Below are positions 33,870 through 44,052 of a stretch of 64,000 bases of DNA, piece after piece. The translations under genes were made by a program, and so were the position numbers. The notes under the pieces are model-generated. The model saw only the letters and a list, made by a program, of their open reading frames with translations. It did no database searches and had not been told where the DNA came from. Every line of letters begins with the position of its first letter. The first letter of the stretch is position 1. This DNA comes from Lathyrus oleraceus (Eukaryota; Streptophyta; Magnoliopsida; Fabales; Fabaceae), in contig NC_066579.1 of assembly GCF_024323335.1 (NCBI RefSeq), positions 355,143,400 to 355,207,399 of the forward strand, read 5' to 3'.

Positions 33870-35711
33870 TGTAGCGGGGTATTCGTTACCTTTAGATTTA
33901 TTGACTAAATCAAAAGTAAATCATACAATTCGAGTCGCCACCGCACTTCTATTTATCCAAAGGAAAGGTTAGAAAGCGAACAAAAACCGAGAAGTTTTAT
34001 CAAATCAAAAACTAATAAAAATGTCAGAGATCTGGGTAAGGGGGTTGGTTATGCAATGGGAAGGTTTTAAGCACCCAAAACATCCTTAGTACTCTAAGGG
34101 AGCCCTTTTTGCAAAGTTTTATGGTAGGTTAGTATTTGTGAAAATATTTGTGCAAACATGATTGGGGAGATGAGAAGAGAATATACAAATTATTTACAAT
34201 TTTGTTGTTTGAATGGATGAACCCATTGCCTTCGTACCATCACAAAGGTAGGATCAAAACCTTGTAGTTCGGGGTAAAAATCTCAAAATAAGTTGGTGAA
34301 TTGATTTGTGAAAAGCCTTAAGGTCTTTTGTTATCAAAGGGAGAAAACTCAACCTAAACCAACAATCCACCATGTGAGGAGAGCTTCAACATACTAGTGA
34401 GGGATCCACCCTATAATAAGTATGGAAGACTTATAGTCCAATCACTAAGGATAAGATGAGGTTTACATCAACCACTATGATAACTCAAACCTATGGCTAA
34501 TGTTTATGAAAAAAACGTTTTAAAAAAGGTGGTTATTGGAACCATAAAAACAACTTGAGTGAGTTGTATTTACAAGTTAAAAGTATTCACAAAATGAAGT
34601 CAAAGTTGACTTAAGATTCAATTCAAAATAAGTATTAATGAAAAGAGTTTAAAAAAAATCAAAGGCATATGGCCTAGGTTTCTAGTTTTGAGAACAATGT
34701 CAATGTTTGCACAAAATGAGTTTGGCTTGGGTTAGAGTGGAGAGAAGAAGAGAAGGGCTAGTCCTAAACATGCAAAGATGAGAGAAGAGATAAAACTCTT
34801 GGAGTTCCTTTCTTGAGATCATAAAGATGATTGAAGATGCTCCTTTCCTTTGGACTTAGCAAGCAACAAGCAATTAACTCAAGCAATCAAGCAAATATTC
34901 AATCAAGCTCCTAGGATCTCCATTTGGCTTGTCTTTCTCTTAACTCGGCTATTCATGACAATGGTCCTTCTTACTATCTCAAGTTTAGAATCTCTATCAC
35001 ACAAGAACAAACAGTCAAAAAGTTCACAATGCAATAAGAGGAATGGACCAAGAAAGAGTTTTAGATTAGAGGTCCTTTGAGGTCAACTTCAAGATTAAGC
35101 ATTCTAAAGGCATGAGGCCTAGTTTCTCTTCAACAAAATTAGCATTCTAAAGGCATGAGGCCTAGTTGCTCTTGAAACTCCATTAAGCATAGGTAAGGTC
35201 CTAATTTTAAGTCCTTTCTCCTTTTTGCATTGGGTTCACACAAACAAAGACAAAACAAGCACAAGGCAACAATATATTTACACAATAATGTGCTCAAGGG
35301 AGCAAAAGGCAAATGACATAATCATAAACATGAGCTCAAGTGAGCAAAGGGAAAAGGCAATATGAATAAATGAGTAAGAAATTAAATTGCATTAAAGTAA
35401 ATTGCAAGAATTAAATGCTTGAATTAAAAGTTAGTAATTAGTAGTCAGTGTTAGTGTGTCATAAGGCAATTTAGCGCTATGTTAAGCAATCGTAAGTGGA
35501 CTAATGTAGTAGTCACACCTATCTGAGGTCGGTCAATAAAACTATAGGCAAATAAATACAAGTTAGAGATCATGACTAGTAAGCCAAGCTCCTACAACTT
35601 GTCATGCCAAAAGAAAAGAAGAATGACCTTGTATGGATTTTATGTTTTTTGCTTGACCAAGAAGCAACCTATCTTGGACACAAAGCAATTCACTTGATCT
35701 TTGATCAAGTT
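33870..35711 (-). repeat. Solo LTR S, part left of K
   Basis: This is the 3' (U5) side of the LTR in its own orientation. It carries GAGTCGCCACCGCAC (33932-33946) and the AAGGTTTTAAGCACCC block (about 34063-34078) shared with other LTRs here. Two nearby copies of AGCATTCTAAAGGCATGAGGCCTAG (about 35097-35165, shown in part) form a short duplication. No gene. Confidence 0.88.
35707..35711. repeat. Target-site duplication of copia element K, left copy (AAGTT)
   Basis: Identical to 44053-44057. Confidence 0.96.
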
Positions 35712-35760
35712 TGTAGGTGCTTGATTGGCTGCATTATATGGTAAAACACTAGCTGAATTC

Positions 35761-36343
35761 TAATGTCTTGACTGATGTCATGACATGGTGTATATGTGTG
35801 ACTGCAGTGTAGGTTAGAATATCTAACTATACTCTGATGTCTTGACCGATGTCATGACACACTTGAGTAGTTACTGCAGGATTAGCTAATACAGGAGTTA
35901 TTGAATGTCAAACTGGATGATGTGACATTTATACCTATCAGCAGATACTAAGGAATAGAACAGTTGGTGTTCTGTTAGAACTTAGTATTTATTTCCAGTC
36001 TGGTTATCAAGGAAATACCAGACCTGGCATAAGGCCTACTATATGAATGTCAAACTGGATGTTATGACATTCATCATGGACAGCATATACTGAATAATAG
36101 ACAGAGTGGTGTTCTGCTACACTTCAGTATGTTTCTTAGTCTGTTCTTCAAGAGGATAACAGAATTGACTTAAGGCCAAATGTGTAAATGTCAAATTGGA
36201 TACTTTGACATTTATTAATGTAAGCTGTTACTGTAGTATGGTCATTTTGGTCATATACAGGTCAGCGAAATTGTACAGTCTGTTTTCTGGAAAAACAGAC
36301 TCAGCATATGATCCTTGATGTCAAGCTGAATGTCGTGACATTC
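35761..36343 (+). repeat. Series of TGTCA/TGACA inverted repeats in K U3
   Basis: Six imperfect hairpins lie at about 35761-35790, 35833-35860, 35903-35930, 36045-36072, 36185-36213 and 36315-36343. The third and fourth lie in a duplicated block that also has a longer inverted repeat (ATACTAAG...CTTAGTAT, AGAACA...TGTTCT). A seventh, weaker pair is at 37135-37165. The 3' LTR has the same set. Confidence 0.75.
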
Positions 36344-36577
36344 ATTCCTGACAGCGTATGCTATATTGTAGGTTGTTCAATTTTCTGTTTCAGCTTTTTC
36401 TCAGGCAATTCTTCAGGGATTCAACAGCTTAGAGAAAATCCAGGAAATCAACAACCAAGCTACATTTAATGAACCTAACAAATAGCCTATTTGTTAGTAA
36501 CCTAGATGTTGAATTTATGGGAACTCACGTGACCTAAAATTCAGGAGAATACAAGTGCAAAAGCCCAGGTACTGCAA

Positions 36578-36585
36578 TATAAAAG
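36578..36585 (+). promoter_or_regulatory. TATA box of element K
   Basis: TATAAAAG is followed at once by AAGGAA-GTCG-TTCCTT, a perfect inverted repeat at about 36583-36598. The 3' LTR has the same at 43446-43453. Confidence 0.7.
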
Positions 36586-37186
36586 GAAGTCGTTCCTTCA
36601 TTCAGTTTTGGGGATTTTGAGGCGTGAAGATTTAGTGTGTCCATCATACTTCACTGCTGTATTTTTGTGAGTCTTGTATTAGACATATCTTGTAAGCCAA
36701 GCCTTTATCACGTTGATGATTGCTTTGGCATAGGGTGTTCATTGAGTTGTAACTGTTGTGTCGCTCAAAGCTTTTAAGCGCGAGTGTTGTGTATCTTGAT
36801 TTAAGCTGTTAAGCACAATCAAGAGTTGTTTGAAGTGTGTCTTCAAAGTTGTCTTTAATATTGATTAAAGGTAGTAATCACTGAGGTGATTGAGGGGGAG
36901 TGAGTAGGAACTCTGATCTTAGAGTAAGATTGAAATTGCATTGGGTAGGGATTAAGTGACAAGTTGTAAACGGGTGAGTTTAGCTTTGAATTAATACTAC
37001 TGATAGTGGATTTCCTCCCTGGCTTGGTAGCCCCCAGATGTAGGTCATGTTGGACTGAACTGGGTAAACAATTACTTGTGTTATTTACTGCACTTACTTT
37101 TAAGTTCTGCATAATTCTTGTCTGTGCAGAATTGGATGTCATAACAACCCGTGTGACATCTAAAGTCTGATAACTAGAATTTCAAT

Positions 37187-37198
37187 TGGCATCAGAGC
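37187..37198 (+). other. Element K primer-binding site (initiator Met type)
   Basis: TGGCATCAGAGC lies two bases after the LTR end. It differs by one base from the usual TGGTATCAGAGC complement of plant initiator tRNA-Met. Confidence 0.85.
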
Positions 37199-37254
37199 AG
37201 GCACCCTGCCTGTGAATTTCTGGGTGAGATCTAGGGAAGTTACTTTCTAGTACC

Positions 37255-38613
37255 ATGGACAAGGATATAGGACACTCAAATAGACCACCCATGTTGGATG
37301 GCTCTAATTATGATGACTGGAAGCCTCGTATGATAGCCTTCTTAAGGTCTCTAGATAGCAAAGTCTGGAGAGCTGTCAACAAAGGATGGGATCATCCAAC
37401 GAAGACAGGTGAAGATGGAGTCAGTGTGCAGATTCCTGAAGAAGAGTGGGACAAGAAGCAAGAGGCATTAGCTCTTGGAAATTCCAAGGCCTTGAATGCA
37501 TTGTTCAATGGAATCAGTAAGAACATCTTCAGGCTAGTGCACCACTGTGAACTAGCTAAGGAAGTTTGGGATACCCTCAAGGTAACTCATGAAGGTACTT
37601 CCAAGGTGAAGATGTCCAAACTTCAGATGCTGACCACCAAGTTTAAAAATCTGAGGATGAAAGAGGATGAGACTATTCATGACTTTCACATGAATATTCT
37701 TGAAATTGCAAACACCTCTGGTGGACTAGGTGAGAAAATGGCTGAAGAGAAACTTGTAAGAAAGATTCTCAGGTCCTTGCCTAAGAGATTTGCTATGAAG
37801 GTCACAGCCATAGAGGAGGCGCAGGACATCTGCAATATGAAGGTGGATGAGCTCATTGGTTCTCTCCAAACCTTTGAAATGGGCTTGTGTGAGAATGCTG
37901 AAAAGAAGAACAAAAGCGTAGCTTTTGTATCTAATGCTGAAGAAGAGTCAGAAGCAGGATATACTGAAGGTGATGAAAGTATATCAGAAGCCTTAGCCAT
38001 GCTTGGGAGACAGTTCAACAAGTTCGTGAAGAAGATTGATCAAAGAGGGAGACCTAATGTCAAGAACATCCCGTCTGACATCAGGAAAAGATCAACTTCT
38101 GAAGAAAAGTTCAACCAAGGCAAGGGAATCCAGTGTCATGGTTGTGAAGGGTATGGACACGTCAGAGCTAAATGTCCTACTTATCTCAAGATGCAAAAGA
38201 AGGGGCTAACTATCACATGGTCTGAAGGAGATTCTGAAAGTGAATCTGAAGGAGAATCTGCCAAACATGTCACTGCACTAACCAGTGTTTGTGCCTCTGA
38301 TGATGACTCAAGTGCAGATGAACTGACCTTTGATGAACTTGCTGCAGCCTATAAGAAGCTGTGTACCACCAGTGCAGAAGTCCGTGCACAAGGAGAAAAG
38401 CAGAAGAAACTCATCAAGGAACTGGAAGATGAGAGACAGAAGCATCGGACAGCCATAGAGGGTCTAAATGGTGAGATAGCCTTGCTGACCTCCAAGCTGA
38501 ATCAGATGACTAAATCCATCAGAATGATGAACAAGGGAACTGACACCTTGGAAGAGATTCTAAAGGTGGGACAGAAGTCTGGAACCAAATCTGGCCTAGG
38601 ATTTGGGAAATAA
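37255..38613 (+). CDS. Element K Gag
   Basis: This 452-residue Gag precursor forms the particle shell. It starts MDKDIGHSNRPPMLDG, and the Met lies 56 bp after the primer site. The UBN2/retrotransposon Gag region spans about residues 15-200 (WDTLKVTHEGTSKVKMSKL, LRSLPKRF). A zinc knuckle, CHGCEGYGHVRAKC (CX2CX4HX4C), lies at about residue 294-307. An acidic serine-rich linker and a coiled-coil C-terminus follow. It ends at TAA (38611-38613), but the same frame is open again straight after the stop into pol. Confidence 0.93.
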   Translation: MDKDIGHSNRPPMLDGSNYDDWKPRMIAFLRSLDSKVWRAVNKGWDHPTKTGEDGVSVQIPEEEWDKKQEALALGNSKALNALFNGISKNIFRLVHHCELAKEVWDTLKVTHEGTSKVKMSKLQMLTTKFKNLRMKEDETIHDFHMNILEIANTSGGLGEKMAEEKLVRKILRSLPKRFAMKVTAIEEAQDICNMKVDELIGSLQTFEMGLCENAEKKNKSVAFVSNAEEESEAGYTEGDESISEALAMLGRQFNKFVKKIDQRGRPNVKNIPSDIRKRSTSEEKFNQGKGIQCHGCEGYGHVRAKCPTYLKMQKKGLTITWSEGDSESESEGESAKHVTALTSVCASDDDSSADELTFDELAAAYKKLCTTSAEVRAQGEKQKKLIKELEDERQKHRTAIEGLNGEIALLTSKLNQMTKSIRMMNKGTDTLEEILKVGQKSGTKSGLGFGK

Positions 38614-40893
38614 TCCTCAGCTGAACACAAACGCCCAAAGGCTAAAGTTCAGAAGTTCAAGCGAAAGTCAAAGCCAATGTCTCAACATCGGGGAACTAAG
38701 ATGAATAATCATCAGAAGAGGAAATACCAGGAGTGGAGATGTCACCACTGTGGTAGGCTTGGACATATAAAAGCCTTCTGCTACTGGCTTCATGGTTCCC
38801 CTAACCAAGCCTCGCATGTCAGGCCTAAGCATAAGACATATAAGCGATATGTCCCCATCAAGAAGCAACAATGGTATGCTAGGTTAGCGCACACAGCTTT
38901 AAGGGCTTCTACCAGAGAAGACTGGTACTTTGACAGTGGATGCTCAAGACATATGACTGGTATGGAAAATCTACTGGTGGATATTCAACCTCACACTACC
39001 AGCTATGTGACCTTTGGTGATGGAGCCAAAGGAAAAATAAAAGGTGTGGGTAAGCTGGACTGCTCTGGAGTTCCAAAACTGAATAATGTACTGTTAGTAA
39101 GAGGACTGACTGCAAATCTCATAAGCATAAGCCAACTGTGTGATCAAGGTTTCTATGTTCAGTTTACTAAGGAGCTGTGCATTGTGACAAATGGTGACAA
39201 TCAGGAAGTTATGAGAGGAACCAGGTCCAAAGATAATTGTTATCTGTGGGAACCTAAAGTCTCTAACTTTTCCATAATATGCTCCGCAGCCAAGGAAGAA
39301 CAGGAGGTGAAGCTATGGCGTAGACGTCTTGGACATCTCCACTTACGGGGAATGAAGAAGATTATATCCAAGGAAGCAGTCAGAGGAATTCCAAAGCTGC
39401 TTATTGATGAAGGAAGAGTCTGTGGAGAATGCCAGGTGGGCAAGCAAACCAAGATGTCACATCCGAAGCTGGGACATCCTACAACTTCCAGAGTTCTGGA
39501 ACTGTTGCACATGGACTTAATAGGACCTATGCAGGTTGAAAGTCTTGGTGGGAAGAGATATGCTTACGTGGTGGTTGATGACCATTCCAGATACACGTGG
39601 ATAAGCTTCATCAGAGAAAAGTCAGATACATTTGATGTCTTCAAAGACCTGTGCGTCAGACTTCAAAGGGAAAAGGACAGTTGTGTGGTCCGGATTAGGA
39701 GTGATCATGGTACGGAGTTCAAGAATTCCAAGTTTGATGAGTTTTGCTCGTCTGAAGGAATAAGTCATGAGTTCTCCTCCCCTATAACTCCCCAGCAGAA
39801 TGGGATAGTTGAAAGAAAAAATAGAACTATTCAAGAATCTGCCAGAGCAATGATTCATGCAAAGAAGCTCCCCATGCACTTTTGGGCTGAAGCGATGAAT
39901 ACCGCGTGCTATGTTCACAACAGAGTCACCTTGAGAAAAGGAACCTCCTCCACTCTATATGAAATGTGGAAAGGCAGAAAACCCACAGTGAAGTACTTTC
40001 ATATCTTTGGAAGTAAATGCTACATTCTCACAGATCGTGAACAGAGAAGGAAGCTGGATCCCAAAAGTGATGAGGGTATATTTCTGGGATACTCCACTAA
40101 CAGCAGAGTCTACAGAGTGTTCAACTACAGGACCAATGTCCTGATGGAATCCATAAATGTTATTATGGATGATAGAGAGGAAGGGATCGATGTCATAGAG
40201 GATGTTGAAACATTCCTTGACAGTTCAACTGACATTCCAGTCAAGTCTGAAGAAGTACAGGAACCTCCTCCTGAATGTGAAGTAGATGCAACCACCAAAA
40301 TGCCATCTATCAGAATTCAGAAAGACCACCCTAAGGATCTTATCATAGGGGATCCTAATAGTGGTGTGACTACCAGGTCACGGGGAATAAGCTCAAATTC
40401 CTGTTTTGTATCCAAGGTTGAACCAAAGAATGTGAAAGTAGCCCTGACTGACGAATACTGGATCAATGCCATGCAAGAGGAACTTGAGCAGTTCAAAAGG
40501 AATGAAGTATGGGAGCTAGTTCCAAGACTTGAAGGGACCAACATCATTGGTACCAAGTGGATCTACAAAAACAAATCTGATGAGAAAGGAGTAATTACTA
40601 GGAATAAAGCAAGACTAGTAGCTCAAGGATACACTCAAGTTGAAGGGGTTGATTTTGATGAGACATTTGCTCCTGTGGCTAGGCTTGAGTCCATCAGATT
40701 GTTGTTAGGGGTAGCATGCATTCTGAAGTTTAAACTATTCCAAATGGATGTGAAGAGTTCATTCTTGAATGGCTACTTGAATGAAGAAGTCTATGTGGAA
40801 CAACTTAAAGGGTTCTGTGATCCTAACCAACCTAAGCATGTATACAAGTTGAGGAAAGCCTTGTATGGGTTGAAACAAGAACCTAGAGCATGA
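38614..40893 (+). pseudogene. Element K pol, first part: zinc knuckle, protease, integrase, RT start
   Basis: Same frame as gag; the first Met after the stop is at 38677, giving 738 residues. A second knuckle, CHHCGRLGHIKAFC, lies at 22-35. The protease motif DSGCSRHMTG begins at D86. A GAG-pre-integrase zinc region (CGECQVGKQ) leads into integrase D280, D343 and E379 (35 residues between the last two). RT begins near 585-600 with NEVWELVPR and TKWIYKNK, then ARLVAQGYTQ and FDETFAPVARLE. The frame ends at TGA (40891-40893), where copia RTs normally have Trp (PRAWY), so this is a nonsense mutation and not a natural terminus. Confidence 0.92.
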
Positions 40894-41951
40894 TATGAAA
40901 GGTTGACCGAATTTCTGACCTCAAATGGATACAGAAAAGGTGGAATAGATAAAACCTTGTTTGTGAAGGATGAAGACGGCAAAATCATGATTGCTCAAAT
41001 CTATGTGGATGATATAGTCTTTGGTGGTATGTCAGAACAAATGGTAACACATTTTGTTCAACAGATGCAATCTGAGTTTGAAATGAGTCTGGTTGGGGAA
41101 CTAACCTACTTTTTGGAATGCAAGTCAACCAAATGGAGGACTCTATGTTTCTCTCCCAAAGCAAGTATGACAAAAATATCGTTAAGAAGTTTGGTATGGA
41201 TAATGCTAGGCACAAAAGGACTCCTGCTCCTACTCATCTGAAGTTAACCAAAGATGATGGAGGGCCTAGTGTTGATCAATGCCTGTATAGAAGCATGATA
41301 GGCAGTCTACTATATCCAACTGCAAGTAGACCTGACATTTCTTATGCAGTTGGAGTGTGTGCGAGATACCAAGGAGAGCCTAAGGTGAGCCACTTGAATC
41401 AAGTCAAAATGATTCTCAAGTACATCAATGGGACTTGTGACTATGGGATGCTGTACTCACATGGGTCTGAGCCTGTCCTATCTGGGTACTGTGGTGCTGA
41501 CTGGGCTGGAAGTGCTGATGACAGAAAAAGCACATCAGGAGGATGTTTCTTCTTGGGAGACAATCTCATATCTTGGTTCAGCAAGAAGCAGAACTGTGTA
41601 TCCCTGTCCACTGCAGAGGCTGAATACATAGCCGATGGAAGCAGTTGTTCCCAACTAGTGTGGATGAAACAGATGCTCACGGAGTACAATGTCACTCAAA
41701 ATGTCATGACATTATTCTGTGATAATCTCAGTGCCATCAATATTTCCAAGAATCCCATCCAACACAGCAGGACCAAACATATTGACATTAGACATCACTT
41801 CATCAGAGATCTGGTGGAAGACAAGGTGATTACTTTGGAACATGTAGCCACTGAACTGCAACTGGCTGACATATTTACAAAGGCTCTGGATGCTACTCAG
41901 TTTGAAAATTTAAGGGGCAAACTGGGAATATGTCTCTCTGAGACTTTATAG
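40894..41951 (+). pseudogene. Element K pol, second part: RT core and RNase H
   Basis: The first stretch (to about 41112) is in the gag-pol frame and has the catalytic YVDDIVFGG. A one-base loss near 41112, in the TTTTTGG run, moves the reading to the frame at 41118-41951. There the RNase H domain reads DWAGSADDRKSTSGG, then STAEAEYIA and CDNLSAINISKNP, and ends with HIDIRHHFIRD and the tail ADIFTKAL. The order is that of a complete copia pol. Confidence 0.92.
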
Positions 41952-42563
41952 CAACCAATGATGTTTGGAATGTATTTATTGGAACTATGTTCTGATTGGT
42001 CAACAGATCATAGCTATACCACTTGCAACAAGTGTGGCAACAAGAGGGTAAGGAGACACCCTAACGTGAGAAGGCCTATGCACCTGCAGGAATTCAAGAA
42101 CGCTGTTCATGCAGGAGTGGTTCTGGATGTCAGAAACAAAGTCATGGCATCTGATATGGTTGTACCTACTGTGAAGCAAGATCAAGTGGGTGCTAACTTG
42201 GTTGAAACTGTGAAGTAAAACCAAGTTGGTAATTCTGTCATTTTTTTCTGTTGATATTGTTGACTTTGGCAACATTTTTGACAAAAAGGGGGAGTAACAG
42301 TAACAGGATACCCCAGACAACAGATTGGTCTGCTACAACAGACTCGTGACAGATTCGAAGATTTTCCTTCCCCTGCAGCTGCTGTGTGATGAAGTTTGTA
42401 ATTAACTTCTGTCTGTGTGCTGTTTTGTGAAGTTTTATTTAACTTCCATGTGTGTGAGTGTGCTGCCACTCTGAGTGTATTAGCTAGGTTTAATTCCTGC
42501 TAGATGTGTGATTCCGCTGCTATGAACTCTGTTATGGGGATCAAAGTGTTTTAGCCAAAAATT
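41952..42563 (+). other. Element K 3' untranslated region
   Basis: An 86-codon ORF (41958-42218) starts seven bases after the pol stop, but it shows no transmembrane or other domain and I do not call it a gene. SIRE elements often have an envelope-like ORF in this position; none is seen. Confidence 0.6.
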
Positions 42564-42579
42564 TGCCAAAGGGGGAGTT
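42564..42579 (+). other. Element K polypurine tract
   Basis: TGCCAAAGGGGGAGTT lies directly before the 3' LTR start TGTAGG. A similar GGGGGAG run at 42289-42294 may be a second, internal tract. Confidence 0.8.
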
Positions 42580-44052
42580 TGTAGGTGCTTGATTGGCTGC
42601 ATTATATGGTAAAACACTAGCTGAATTCTAATGTCTTGACTGATGTCATGACATGGTGTGTATGTGTGACTGCAGTGTAGGTTAGAATATCTAACTATAC
42701 TCTGATGTCTTGACCGATGTCATGACACACTTGAGTAGTTACTGCAGGATTAGCTAATACAGGAGTTATTGAATGTCAAACTGGATGATGTGACATTTAT
42801 ACCTGTCAGCAGATACTAAGGAATAGAACAGCTGGTGTTCTGTTAGAACTTAGTATTTATTTCCAGTCTGGTAATCAAGGAAATGCCAGACCTGGCATAA
42901 GGCCTACTATATGAATGTCAAACTGGATGTTATGACATTCATCATGGACAGCATATACTGAATAATAGACAGAGTGGTGTTCTGCTACACTTCAGTATGT
43001 TTCTTAGTCTGTTCTTCAAGTAGATAACAGAACTGACTTAAGGCCAAATGTGTAAATGTCAAATTGGATACTTTGACATTTATTAATGTAAGCTGTTACT
43101 GTAGTATGGTCATTTTGGTCATATACAGGTCAGCAAAATTGTACAGTCTGTTTTCTGGAAAAACAGACTCAGCATATGATCCTTGATGTCAAGCTGAATG
43201 TCGTGACATTCATTCCTGACAGCATATGCTATATTGTAGGTTGTTCAGTTTTCTGTTTCAGCTTTTTCTCAGGCTATTCTTCAGGGATTCAACAGCTTAG
43301 AGAAAATCCAGGAAATCAACAACCAAGCTACATTTAATGAACCTAACAAATAGCCTATTTGTTAGTAACCTAGATGTTGAATTTATGGGAACTCGCGTGA
43401 CCTAAAATTCAGGAGAATACAAGTGCAAAAGCTCAGGTACTGCAATATAAAAGGAAGTCGTTCCTTCATTCAGTTTTGGGGATTTTGAGGCGTGAAGATT
43501 TAGTGTGTCCATCATACTTCACTGCTGTATTTTTGTGAGTCTTGTATTAGACATATCTTGTAAGCCAAGCCTTTATCACGTTGATGATTGCTTTGGCATA
43601 GGGTGTTCATTGAGTTGTAAGTGTTGTGTCGCTCAAAGCTTTTAAGCGTGAGTGCTGTGTATCTTGATTTAAGCTGTTAAGCACAATCAAGAGTTGTTTG
43701 AAGTGTGTCTTCAAAGTTGTCTTTAATATTGATTAAAGGTAGTAATCACTGAGGTGATTGAGGGGGAGTGAGTAGGAACTCTGATCTTAGAGTAAGATTG
43801 AAATTGCATTGGGTAGGGATTAAGTGACAAGTTGTAAACGGGTGAGTTTAGCTTTGAATTAATACTACTGATAGTGGATTTCCTCCCTGGCTTGGTAGCC
43901 CCCAGATGTAGGTCATGTTGAACTGAACTGGGTAAACAATTACTTGTGTTATTTACTGCACTTACTTTTAAGTTCTGCATAATTCTTGTCTGTGCAGAAT
44001 TGGATGTCATAACAACCCGTGTGACATCTAAAGTCTGATAACTAGAATTTCA
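42580..44052 (+). repeat. Element K 3' LTR
   Basis: 1473 bp, the same length as the 5' LTR, with about 17 substitutions. It ends AGAATTTCA, followed by TSD AAGTT. Confidence 0.97.

Larger units (their letters stand above)
35712..37184 (+). repeat. Element K 5' LTR
   Basis: TGTAGGTGCTTG...AGAATTTCA, 1473 bp. The upstream half holds at least six short inverted repeats of the AATGTCA...TGACATT type and a duplicated block of about 140 bp; the TATA box is at 36578. Confidence 0.97.
35712..44052 (+). mobile_element. Element K: complete Ty1/copia element (8341 bp), probably SIRE/Maximus lineage
   Basis: It has two 1473-bp LTRs, an initiator-Met-type primer site, gag-pol in copia order (protease, integrase, RT, RNase H) and a polypurine tract, flanked by TSD AAGTT. 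By eye the LTRs differ at about 17 sites (about 1.2 percent), so it is younger than C. The Gag opening (PPMLDGSNYDDWKPRM) suggests the SIRE/Maximus lineage, but there is no envelope-like ORF. Lesions: TAA between gag and pol, TGA in RT, and one frameshift in RT. Confidence 0.96.

Noticed and set aside
41958..42218. Envelope-like ORF of a SIRE element after K pol
   Set aside because: Only 86 codons, no signal peptide or membrane segment, no recognisable similarity; the rest of the 3' region has no ORF.
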